From: Dermacentor variabilis
Lineage: Eukaryota > Arthropoda > Arachnida > Ixodida > Ixodidae
Direction of reading: 5' to 3'
DNA: 64,000 nucleotides
Assembly: GCF_050947875.1 (NCBI RefSeq)
Contig: NC_134570.1
Coordinates: 207,038,250 to 207,102,249, forward strand
The notes beneath the pieces were generated by a model. The model did not search any database. It had not been told where the DNA came from and saw only the letters and a list, made by a program, of their open reading frames with translations. The stretch's first letter is position 1. The number at the start of each line of letters is the position of its first letter. This document shows positions 55,275 through 64,000 of the stretch, piece by piece. A program made the position numbers and the translations under genes.

Positions 55275-56356
55275 TTAGGTTACAGAGCTCTTTCGAGGCC
55301 CTGTAACGGGGGTTCTGCCCTTTCTGGAGCGTTCGAGGGAGCCTCGCCGCTCCTTAGGCGTTTGGCGCGCCGTGTTGATAGGTGTAGTGTCCATTGCCTC
55401 TTGTGAGGCGCCGGACACGTGCTCTTGCGAGCGAGATGTTGTCAGGGAGGGTCCCGCCTTGGAGGGCAAGACCCCTGCGCCCACCAGCCCGGAGGTCGAT
55501 GGGGCTCCCTGGGGGATTTGGCTGCGCCGGCGATTGCCAGCGCTGGAAGAGACCTGGGAAGTTGAGGCAGCCTCGGCTGCGCCCACCTTCGGGGCGATGG
55601 TCCCCTCTCCTCGGTTGACGGAGCAGCGCTAGCTGCAACCGCCGCGGGGGCAGGTGGTGTGACTGCCGAATCATGGCTTGTGGGTCGGACAGCCGCCGGA
55701 TGCCGCTGTGACGCTGCCCCCTGACGCGCCACTTCGGCAAAGCTGGCCTTAGGAAGGTATGCAACCCGCCTGCGTGCCTCTTTGAATGATGTGTTTTCTT
55801 TTACTTTGATAGTGACTATTTCTTTTTCTTTCTTCCAAGACGGGCATGATCGCGAGTATGCGGCATGCTCGCCATCACAGTTCACGCAGTGTGGAGCGTT
55901 TTCGCCCGTTTCAGAGGCATGGTCACGGGAACTGCATTTTGCGCATGTCTGGCGGCCTCGGCAGTTCTCTGAGCTGTGGCCGAATCGCTGGCACTTAAAG
56001 CATCGTAGGGGATTTGGAATGTACGGTCTCACTCGGATTTTCACATACCCTGTCTCGATAGTGTCGGGTAGGTTGCTTGAGCCAAATGTAAGTATTAGGT
56101 GCATGGTATTGATTTCTTTTCCGTCATGTGTTATTTTAATTCTCTTAACATTGATCACGTTCTGATCATTCCAACCCTCTAGAAGTTCAGCTTCAGACAA
56201 TTCAAGCAGATCAGCATCCGATACAACGCCACGGGTAGTATTCATGGTACGGTGTGGGGTCACTGTCATTGGAACACCCCCAAAAGATACAAGTTTGGAC
56301 AGTTTTTCATATTGTTTCTGATCGCGGAGCTCTAGGAGAAGATCACCGCTAGCCAT
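55275..56356 (-). pseudogene. I-6 ORF1 (gag-like, CCHC)
   Basis: Starts MASGDLLLELRDQKQYEKLSKL at 56356. It has an RRM-like core with VTPHRTMNTTRGVVSDADLL, YVKIRVRPYIPNPLRC, and knuckles CFKCQRFGHSSENC, CAKCSSRDHASETGENAPHC and CVNCDGEHAAYSRSC, then Lys-rich KVKENTSFKEARRR. A frameshift near 55590 moves reading into an Ala/Ser/Pro-rich tail (55586-55275) ending 46 bp before ORF2. Role: RNA binding and particle assembly. Confidence 0.8.
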
Positions 56357-57088
56357 TTTTGATGCTTTTTATCCGGGACCGAAAACTTCTGTCAGAGATT
56401 TCGAGACAAACAAAGGTGAGATCATTCTTACCGTCTTCTCAGGCTTATCAGAGTGGATGACATGAAAGCGGGGAAAGTTCTGTGTACGATTGCCAAAAAA
56501 CTTAAAGACATCTTCGGTGCGCCCTCGTTTCTGAGGGCGATCAGGAAGTTTGGGGAAAGCAGTTTCCATGAAAATATAGAAAATTCGGCAGCAGCGCCGA
56601 CCGCCCACCACGGAGCCCAACGAGGGGACGCGGCAGAGCTTGCATACAAGTCTGCACGACGGCAGTCGTACGCCGCCACTATAACCAAATATGGTGTACC
56701 CAAGGTTGGATGGCCACACAGGGTTAACCCTTGCCACCAAGAAGAAGGAAGTAAATAGAAGAGAGAAGGAGACAGGAAAGGTGGAAAGTAAGGGAAGGAC
56801 GAAGGTTGTAGGAAGAGAGAGACAGGAAAAGGCGACTGCCGATTTCCTCCGGGTGGGTCAGTCCGGGGGTGCCCTCTACGTGAAGCAGAGGCCAAACAGG
56901 TGTGTTGCCTCCGCCGGGCGGCCTTAAAGGCCCGAACACCCGGCATCGGCTCAACCTCCAGGATCCCCCTTTCCCCGGACACGGCTAAGCCGCGCACGGC
57001 TACACGCGGGAGGGGCCAACCCTCGTGTGCTCGGGTACGTGGTGTCGCAACACACCACACGCCTGCTGACGCAGACGCCCCTGCGGGG
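56357..57088 (-). promoter_or_regulatory. I-6 5' UTR with probable internal promoter
   Basis: About 730 bp, GC-rich at its outer end (57088-56870) and pyrimidine-rich in the middle (56850-56730). I-superfamily elements carry an internal, TATA-less RNA polymerase II promoter at the 5' end; by position this is it. No TATA box was seen. The intact 5' end means I-6 was inserted as a full-length copy. Confidence 0.5.
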
Positions 57089-57101
57089 GCTGAGGGGTTT
57101 G
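57089..57101. repeat. Right target-site duplication of I-6
   Basis: Second GCTGAGGGGTTTG; the Tx1-a reverse-transcriptase frame resumes from here. Confidence 0.9.
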
Positions 57102-58728
57102 GACAGGTGGCAATGGTACAGGTAGATCTGGCTAAGGCCTTCGACAGGGTGAATCACTCATTCCTGTTTACTGTACTAGAGCATATAAATATCGGATCCC
57201 TGCTCCTTAAAGGTGTCAGGACATGTTATGCTAATGGTTCAACGAGGCTGATAGTGAATGGCTCTCTCTCCGATTCGATTAGGCTTGCATCATCAGTACG
57301 ACAAGGATGCCCTTTGTCACCGCTGCTGTTCTGCTTGTATTTAGAACCGCTTTGTATGAGCATTCTTAAAGAACAAAATTTCCAAGGGTTTAAGTTACTG
57401 ACTAATGAGGTTCAGGTTCTTACGTATGCAGACGACGTGGCCTTTTTTGTACAGATAAAAAGAGTGTAAAGGCTGCTCTTGCAATTACAGAAGAATTTTG
57501 TGCGGCTTCTGGTGCAAGCGTTAACTTTGGAAAAAGTTCAAGTTTTTGGTTTGGATTATGGACCACAATGCCATCACATTACGCAGGCATTCAATGGAAA
57601 GAAGATCTGCTTTATTTAGGTGTGCCTCTCTCACAGTATAAAAATAGCAACGCTCATTGGTTGGGAGAAGTTGGCAATATTCAACGTAAAGTGAATTCAT
57701 GGCGAGGGCGGAATTTTTCAATGTTCTTTCGGGCTGACGTGTGTAACGTCTTATTAGCTTCCAGTCTAATGTATGTGCTGCAAGTACTGCACTGCTCACG
57801 ACTTCACCTTCAGGCACTGCATCGCGTATTTGCAACATTTATTTGGAGTTCGAGTTGTGAATCGATGCGGCACGACAATCTGTTCCTCCCCCTTGAACGT
57901 GGTGGTCTAGGATTAGTCCACCTCTTCTCAGGCAAATTGTTTCACGCCTGTTTTTCTTTCGAGACAATGACCATCCATTTTTGCGTGAAAAGTTGCAACT
58001 CCCTTCAGTTCATTATGTTCCTAATATAGTAGCGTCATCAAATGCCAAAGATGTCCCACAGGCTCCCTAAGGCTTCCTCGAGGAGGTTGTTGACACATTT
58101 CTTTTCTTGAAAGTTATATTCAGCCTGGGAGTACGTGCTCACTGCGAGTCAGAAAGCAATTTCTTCGGCACTGGTTGGCTCTATTTTCGCAGATCCTTTG
58201 TATCGCGCACCTTATTTGAAACGACCTTATCAGGATGTACTTAAGCGCGTCCGAAAAATGTGTGTACCTCCTGGAGTAAAAACATTTTTCTTTAAATTAC
58301 ATTCGGAAACACTCCCTGTTAAAACTTGGTTGAATTCGAGGGGTTGCTTTGTGCCGTGGTCAACAAACTGTCGGCTCTGCCCACGTGCCGAAACCATAGA
58401 TCACTGCTTCATAGACTGTAGAGACGCTATATTTTTCGGGGACCATCTCCAATGGAAGCTTAAAAAGGACATTGGCATGACTTCATATACAATTAGGTTT
58501 CTGCCGTTTAAGGTTACGGGTGGTCTTCCCTATGACATGTTCATAGTACTTGGTTTATATAGCCTATGGAGAAGTAGACTGTGTGATTGCCATGCCGAAA
58601 GCCCACGATCTACAAAGTCCTTCTTTCGCGAAAGTGCTGCTTATGTAAAAAGCGTGTACGCTGCGCAGGAACCTCCGCCAGACTGGATGCACTTGTTGGA
58701 TGCATGTGTGTGTGTGTCTGAGTTTTAA
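57102..58728 (+). pseudogene. Tx1-a ORF2, second half of reverse transcriptase and C terminus
   Basis: Reads GQVAMVQVDLAKAFDRVNHSF (motif A), SSVRQGCPLSPLLFCLYLEPL, VQVLTYADDVAFFV (YADD), then a frameshift near 57455. Next: AALAITEEFCAASGASVNFGKSS, LLYLGVPLSQYKN, VNSWRGRNFSMFFRADVCNVLLAS and LPLERGGLGLVHL, with another break near 57960-58130. The last open stretch (58135-58728) reads VKTFFFKLHSETLPVKTWLNSRG, CRLCPRAETIDHCFIDC and FFGDHLQWKLKKDI, ending VCVSEF. This is the Cys-rich end typical of L1/Tx1 elements. Confidence 0.85.
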
Positions 58729-58779
58729 GTGTGTAGTTGTGTCCACTTGATAATACACCTTCAGTTTTCTTTTCCATGC

Positions 58780-58796
58780 AATAAAGGAAAAAAAAA
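58780..58796 (+). terminator. Polyadenylation signal and A-tail of Tx1-a
   Basis: AATAAA at 58780-58785, then 'gg' and a run of nine A. It marks the 3' end of the Tx1-a transcript copy. Confidence 0.7.
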
Positions 58797-58800
58797 CGAC

Positions 58801-58882
58801 AGTGGCTGAATTGACTAGCGCGGTGGTCTCCCAACCCGGAGGTCGGTGGTTCAAAATCCGCAGCCTGACAAGCATTTTTTTT
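58801..58882 (+). repeat. tRNA-like sequence with oligo(T) end
   Basis: Begins 4 bp after the Tx1-a A-tail. TGGCTGAATTGACTAGCG is A-box-like and GGTTCAAAATCC is B-box-like, about 40 bp apart; CAGCCTGAC and a T9-10 run follow. The extra base in the B box and imperfect stems argue against a working tRNA. A degraded tRNA-derived SINE head or tRNA pseudogene is most likely. Confidence 0.55.
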
Positions 58883-59845
58883 TTATTTTCGCGCAGCTTG
58901 AGTTTTTTCATACGGCAACACTAACACCGATGTCGACATGAGTGAGGCAATACAAGCTTCGCTTGAAAAGAAATATGGCATTTTATCAGTAAAATAATCA
59001 TGAAATGATAAAAGCAGTTGTAAAGAGAAAGAGCAATCAGCCAATGGAAAGGAAATAAACTCAGCAGCAAGAGGACGGAACACGTACGCTATTATCAAGG
59101 TATAGCAGTACAGAAAGCAAACGACATACGTGGTCACGCAATGTTCTGATAGCAAGTACGAATTAAAGCTTAAAAAGAGCGATCCCAAAATACGTTGGTG
59201 ACATGAAAACTCGGTAAAGAACTCATGCGGCAAGGGGACCTTGCAATCGGAGAATGTAACATTCTCTGATTCCAGCTGACCCGATACCTCAGTGGGCGAA
59301 CACGAACGACTTCAATTTCTCTTCTGTGTTTTAAATTAATACTAGAGCTCCACATTCTCAAGCGACATTTGAAAGAAGAGTGCTTAAGGGTAATGCTTGA
59401 ACAACGGAGGGCAAGCTGGTATCACACATACCTTAAGACACGTACCTTGTTATTATTAATATCCAAAATACGGTCGATTCTCGCACTTGGAATTTGCGAG
59501 CGCAAGAAGGCAACATTATTGAAAACGCAGTACACGAATTCCCCCTTTCTTTATGTACAATACAGAAAGGTATGGCATCTTCTTTGAAGAACTAATCATT
59601 GATAAGAGAATCAATTTTGATGTTTCCTTTCTTTTTGTGCATGACAACCATTCTGCCGGAATTTTCCTTAGAGAAGATGCCAAGTGCTAGGAAAAAAAAA
59701 ACTTCATTAAGATATCACATTGAACTTCATTACGATGTCATTGCCCTCAAGTTACGTGAAATAAAGCGGCTTCGTTTATCTGGATTGCCTTTATAATGCA
59801 AGTAAAGCATTCGTGTCAACGGTACCGACAAATCATCTAGGGCCG
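58883..59845. other. No recognisable gene
   Basis: Only short frames; no repeat signature seen. Confidence 0.4.
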
Positions 59846-60815
59846 TATAACGTAAAACTATTCCAATATGTTTTTATTCCAATCTCCTGACGTCAAATGT
59901 GCGTACCCGCCGACGCAATCATCGGGCGGTCACCCGCAGGGTTGTCTGAACAGACCAATCAAATGCTCCCCTCGTCAGAAGGTCACTTTTGTTTGCCTGA
60001 AAAACGAATACCATTGCCTGCACTGAGCGGCTTGACTTATCTAATTGGCTCATAAGAGGTGAGGAGCATGCTCAAGTGGAGAGGGATTCGATGGGGCCGA
60101 GGCACTGCACGGAATATCGATATCCAATTTAACAGGGTAGTGCCGGGTCTGCGATTGGTCCGCTTTCTCTTACTTAGCTTGCGGTTGCTTGTCGACAATC
60201 GTGGCGGCATGCAACGGAAGCTTAAGAATGCGCTAAAACGGATGCTCAGCAAAGAAGAGTTGGCAGAACGAGGTCGTAAACGTGCTGAAAGTTCTCGAAA
60301 AGGTTACACGGCCACGCAAAAGGTTTTCTTACACGCAAATAAACACATGACCTGCGACAGGGGCGAGTAGCCAGTACCGGAAGCGATCGGCGGCAGCATT
60401 CTTTTATTCCTTTCGGAACAGGGCAGCCTGCGGCTATTCAGAAGAAAATTCTGTTTTGTTCGGCATATTAATGTATCTTCAACGCGTACACGTCACTTTG
60501 ACGCGGTGAGTTCTTGCGGTTTTGTGACGTCGCGTGACAGGCAGGTGAAAGTGGGTGCAGCCTGAAAACTTTCGACCAATAGCCAAGGGCTAATGGCAAA
60601 AAGGCGTTGAATCAGAAATACATATTTTTGTTTTGTTCGGTCAAATTATGCATATTCAGTGTGTAGAAGTCATATCAGATGGGGAGCTATCGCAGTTTCA
60701 GTATCGTCGGGTCACAGACAGGTGACGTGGGGCTGGTCGAAAAAAGTTTTTGACCAATCGCGGTGGGCTGATTGCAGAATTGGAATAGAAAAGTTTGGAA
60801 TAGTTTTACGTTATA
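59846..60815. mobile_element. Non-autonomous DNA element with 21-bp TIRs
   Basis: TATAACGTAAAACTATTCCAA at 59846-59866 is mirrored exactly by TTGGAATAGTTTTACGTTATA at 60795-60815. Inside, 'attggaatag' and 'attccaatc' next to the TIRs extend the symmetry. There is no transposase; a 103-codon frame at 60059-60370 is not recognised. The G/C-rich edges ('ggccg' and 'ggggc') may be part of the TIR; a target-site duplication was not settled. Confidence 0.75.
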
Positions 60816-62149
60816 GGGGCGCTAATTACCGCGCGATGAAGCTCATGAGAGCTAAATTCTGACCACAGGCCAGGGATTAAGTACTTTTCAGAGTAGTGTT
60901 ATAAATAAATAAATAAAACAAAGGCGGTCTCCAACAAGACATCTGTAAGCACATTCAAATAAAGAACTGATCGGAACAGGTTTAATTTGCGAATGCATGG
61001 TAGCTCTCAACGCAGGATTTCACAAAACTCGGGGAACGATAAAAAACAGGAAAGCCTAGACAGAGAGATTGCAGTTTGATCATCTAGCCCTGCGCTACAG
61101 GTACCAGTGGTCGAAAGCAGGACAGCAGGTATCACTGCATTTTGCCAAACCTACATGTTCGAGCTTGCTTATGAGGCCGTACAGCAACGAGCAACTTTGA
61201 ATGGCAGGAAACTGAAAACTTGGGATAGCAACACAGAAGAAACTCCCATCGCTAATACTTCAAGGTAAGCCCAACGAAAGCATACAATGAAGGAACACCT
61301 CGTCAAAAAAACCACGAATACTGCAGATAAGCCTGCTAAGGCGGTTACATTGGAAGACATATTTCCGCGTATTGCTTATACACAGGTCACTGGATTGATT
61401 TTTCCGATAAAATCGCTTACGAGCGCTTTCAATGCGAGTAAAGGTATACGTCATAAATGGCGGGACCAGCTGTCGTCTCGTAACCATAAAAATAACGGGC
61501 AAATCTGGCCGTGGTTTCTTCATCTTCGCACTTGGATGCTGGGCGCTGAAAAAAGGTTACACTAATCTCAGTGGGGGAGGCCAATCGATCTCTAGTCTTT
61601 GTAGTTTTAAATATAAACGTAAGTTCACGGGCAAATAGAAATACCCCCCTCCCCTCCCATTCATGCCATAACTGTCAACTTTACTTGCCGACGTAGATAC
61701 AACTAATAACTGTAAAGGCAGCTGGGCAAACCGTGCGACACTACTACATAGCTTTCTCAATTTCTGTTTTGAAAATCAACCACACGCAAAAGCAGAGTGA
61801 TCGCATAACTGTCGCACAAAAGTGGATGCTGGATTAGTTTTCAAATTCTGACATCAGGGGCTCATGCCATCGGAGATTGCCTTTAAAAACAGGCAACTGA
61901 AAAGCAGCGTTATTGTTCACTGCATCAAATTAATGTCGTAAACAGATCATAGACGAATCAAGGTCTAGCACAAGTGTCGCGGCGTATTTACGGTGAAAGT
62001 TTGTCCATGTGCTATAGAGCCACCAAGTCTGATCGCCATGATGCATTAGGCAGTCGTTTTTGTGAAGTTTTTTATGGTAGGACCGAAACAGATGCAATGT
62101 TGGATATGTGTATATTAGAAACCAATCAGCGATGCTGATACAATGGCAC
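60816..62149. other. No recognised gene
   Basis: A 92-codon plus-strand frame (61287-61565) is not recognised. A short ATAAATAAATAAATAAAA stretch lies at about 60901-60918. Nothing else found. Confidence 0.4.
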
Positions 62150-62178
62150 AAATTTCAAGACATTAAGTCACACAAAAT

Positions 62179-63603
62179 GTGCTTCTCAAGGCAACAATAC
62201 ACTTTAGAGACAGGGATATAAAGACAGTGAAACAAATTGACCTTATTTTCCTAGACATTTCGAAAGCCTTCGACCGTGTGTCACACCCAAAACTTATTAG
62301 GAAGCTTGAACTAACTTTAGGAACTGACCCAATTTTAGACTGGATTACTCATTACCTCACTCACCGTACTCAGTTTGTCGAAATTAACAACGAGAAATCC
62401 TTAACAGCTGATGTCACATCAGGTGTACGACAAGGAAGCGTCTTAGCCCCAGTGTTATTCCTAATTTTTATAAATGACCTTCCTGCTAGCATCTTTAACA
62501 ACAGTAGACTTTTGCCGATGACTGCGTGCTATATCAGGAAGTTAACTCTGTCGTCGACCATATAGCTTTCAATAACGCCATAGCAGCAGTAACCAAGTGG
62601 TGTGAAGATTGGCAGATGACTATTACCGTTAACAAATCTGTTCTATTATCTGTAACTAGGAAGAAACATAGATCACTCTTTCAGTACACACTAAACAGCA
62701 TTCCTCTTGCTTCGGTCTTCTTTGAATACAAATACTTAGGAATATTACTAACCTCTGACTTCTGATGGGATGCTCACGTTAACAAAGTCACGGCAACCGC
62801 ACTAAAACAGTTATTTTTCATTAATAGACGCTTCAGACTAGCACCATCTGATATAAAGTTACTAGCATATAAAACATTTGTCATACAGGTACTAGAGTAT
62901 GCAAATGTAGTTTGGTTTCCTTTCACTAACAAGCTGATTAAAAAAAATAATAATAATAATATTTGGGGTTTTACGTGCCAAAACCACTTTCTGATTATGA
63001 GGCACGCCGTAGTGGAGGACTCCGGAAATTTTGACCACCTGGGGTTCTTTAACGTGCACCTAAATCTAAGCACACGGGTGTTTTCGCATTTCGCCCCCAT
63101 CGAAAATGCGGCCGCCGTGGCCGGGATTCGATCCCGCGACCTCGTGCTCAGCAGCCCAACACCATAGCCACTGAGCAACCACGGCGGGTCTGATTAAAAA
63201 ACTTGAAGGCGTTCAGACAAAGGCGCTCAGGTACATTTTTAACAAACATAGGCTAGCAGACTTACCGACAGAACTACTCAAACAAGCAGGGATGCTAACC
63301 CTACAAAACAAAGCAAAAGTAGCGCGCCTTAAAACCATTTACCAACTAATAAACAATCAATTAAATCTGGATACCTCCCGATACATAACGAAATCTCAAA
63401 CGAGGAAAACACGTCATAACCCCCCCCCCCCCCCCCGCCGCCGCACGCACTAAACGAGTATTCATTCCGTACTCACACTTTCAGGTATTCATTCTTTCCA
63501 CAGACTATACGCGATTGGAACGCTTTGAACGTGAGCTCTGATAATAGTCCATCACTAACTGCTTTTGTCACGCTTGTTGAAAACGATCTACTTACATTTC
63601 AGT
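62179..63603 (+). pseudogene. L2-d reverse transcriptase (from motif A) and C terminus
   Basis: Open from 62179: IDLIFLDISKAFDRVSHPKLI (motif A), DWITHYLTHRTQFVEI, SGVRQGSVLAPVLFLIFINDLP. A frameshift occurs before FADDCVLYQEVN (about 62515), then WCEDWQMTITVNKS, YKYLGILLTSDF and a TGA at about 62763. The next blocks are RRFRLAPSDIKLLAYKTFVIQVLEYAN, and after the SINE LIKKLEGVQTKALRYIFNKH, ELLKQAGMLTLQNKAKVARL, DYTRLERFERE and the final LTAFVTLVENDLLTFQ stop near 63603. Confidence 0.8.
62946..63189 (-). mobile_element. Ruka-like tRNA-derived SINE
   Basis: Minus strand: a tRNA-like head (A box TTGCTCAGTGG, B box GGATCGAATCCC), then a body with 'ggcggccgcattttcgatgg', 'cccaggtggtc', 'ccggagtcctccactacgg' and 'gttttggcacgtaaaacccc', then a (TTATTA)n and T/A-rich tail. 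CTGATTAAAAAA flanks it at 62934-62945 and 63190-63201, a 12-bp target-site duplication. The head-body combination is what I know as Ruka, described from ixodid ticks; the family assignment is from memory and was not searched. Confidence 0.85.
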
Positions 63604-63861
63604 AATTATTTGTGTTTAGTGTCAGTATCACTTAGTTACTACCTTTGTTTTGCATTTTAACACAATTGTCTGTCCAACCCAAATCTTGCAGCATGAGCCT
63701 GGTTATATATTTCTTTTACTCCTGCTGATGTATAAGCTTATTCTGTGTATTAATGTGTATTTCTAAACCATTATCATTGTGCTTGTATGTCAGTGTACTT
63801 TTTGAATGCCCTTTCTGTTAGGATCCCTGACGGGATTGACAGTATTGCATAAATAAATATT

Positions 63862-64000
63862 ATTACTAAAATTTGAGTACGAGTTCCGGATCACGCTTTA
63901 ACAGACTGTCTGTACTAACTGTCTTTCCAACAAAGAACTGCAAAGATCTCATAAACTGGTAGCCAGTTCGATTAGTTCCATGAAGCGCCCTTCCGAGTTT
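63862..64000. other. Flank beyond L2-d
   Basis: 139 bp to the window end. A frame with VFPTKNCKDLINW is open but cannot be assigned. Confidence 0.3.

Larger units (their letters stand above)
46401..57088 (-). mobile_element. I-6: full-length I-superfamily element, split by I-7
   Basis: Without I-7 and one copy of its target duplication, I-6 is about 5.95 kb: 5' UTR (57088-56357), ORF1 (56356-55275), ORF2 (55228 down to 46782 with the gap), 3' UTR and (ATC)n tail (46401-46781). The 13-bp duplication and the abrupt restoration of the Tx1-a frame fix both ends. It lies antisense to its host element. ORF2 has several in-frame stops (for example TGA and TAG at Trp or Arg sites) and a few frameshifts, so it is dead, but gross structure is complete. 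Confidence 0.9.
43435..58796 (+). mobile_element. Tx1-a: Tx1/L1-like element, split by I-6
   Basis: Two collinear blocks, 43435-46400 and 57102-58796, form a single plus-strand element of about 4.7 kb once I-6 is discounted. ORF1 has zinc knuckles; ORF2 has endonuclease, reverse transcriptase and a Cys-rich C terminus without RNase H. The boxes GKTPGPDGLTAQFY and GRSIQTNIH, and the late LERGGLGLVH and CRLCPRAETIDHCF, are those of the Tx1 branch of L1. It ends with AATAAA (58780-58785) and an A run. The frame is exactly restored at the 13-bp duplication. The 5' end against I-5 is not certain. Confidence 0.8.
62150..63861 (+). mobile_element. L2-d: 5'-truncated CR1/L2-group element, split by a SINE
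   Basis: Starts inside the reverse transcriptase just before motif A and runs to a 3' end with hairpin ATCCC-TGAC-GGGAT (63823-63836), then TGCATAAATAAATA near 63846-63861. A Ruka-like SINE with a 12-bp duplication interrupts the C-terminal region at 62946-63189. A run of 15-16 C lies at 63421-63436. Confidence 0.8.

Noticed and set aside
55212..55632. Plus-strand ORFs across 55.2-55.6 kb
   Set aside because: Antisense shadows of the Pro/Ser/Ala-rich tail of I-6 ORF1.
43435..58796. LTR retrotransposon or virus-derived sequence
   Set aside because: No LTRs, protease, integrase or envelope domains; all reverse transcriptases are of non-LTR type with AP endonuclease.
63100..63189. Functional tRNA gene on the minus strand
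   Set aside because: It is the head of a Ruka-like SINE with a body, tail and target-site duplication.

Overview
The window looks like nuclear DNA of a hard tick (Ixodidae, probably a metastriate genus). This is inferred from the repeat content: a tRNA-derived SINE that I recognise as the tick 'Ruka' type, further tRNA-headed tick repeats, and a dense mix of CR1/L2, I-superfamily (RNase H-bearing), Tx1/L1 and RTE non-LTR retrotransposons. A single receptor exon sits among very long stretches without host genes. Nothing suggests a prokaryote, plasmid or virus. Species cannot be decided from the sequence alone.

Layout. 0.3-5.1 kb: CR1/L2 debris, including CR1-a (1440-5130) broken by a tRNA-headed foldback repeat and by an I-type 3' fragment (I-1). 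7.1-15.6 kb: a decayed minus-strand I element (I-2) split by L2-a (8437-13121), which has two intact ORFs and a 285-bp tandem 5' promoter-like array; this is the best candidate here for a young, autonomous element. 15.6-17.4 kb: L2-b remnant, (TA)n and a 98-bp palindrome. 17.87-18.05 kb: the one recognisable host exon, a GPCR of the AKH/corazonin/GnRH-receptor family on the minus strand. 19.7 kb tRNA-like SINE; 21.3-22.65 kb RTE remnant; 23.3 kb TA-flanked MITE; 25.3-26.2 kb I-3 fragment carrying a short 5'-truncated copy of the I-7 family. 26.6-30.0 kb CR1-b; 31.2-34.9 kb L2-c, itself interrupted. 36.2-36.5 kb an AP-endonuclease fragment. 38.0-43.4 kb I-5.

43.4-58.8 kb is a three-level nest. 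A Tx1/L1-like element (Tx1-a, plus strand) is split by a full-length I element (I-6, minus strand, 13-bp target-site duplication), which is split in turn by a second I element (I-7, minus strand, 6-bp duplication). The inner junction makes an uninterrupted 516-codon ORF joining the reverse-transcriptase start of I-6 to the ORF1 zinc-knuckle protein of I-7. 59.8-60.8 kb is a TIR-bounded non-autonomous DNA element. 62.15-63.86 kb is L2-d, split by a Ruka-like SINE with a 12-bp duplication.

Functionally, almost everything belongs to target-primed reverse transcription: endonuclease, reverse transcriptase, RNase H and nucleic-acid-binding ORF1 proteins, plus SINEs that borrow this machinery. Most copies are pseudogenes with stops, frameshifts or 5' truncation. 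The receptor exon implies that much of the window is intron or flank of that gene, but no second exon was found. Element labels such as I-6 or L2-a are local names used only here; clade names are motif-based judgements, not database matches.
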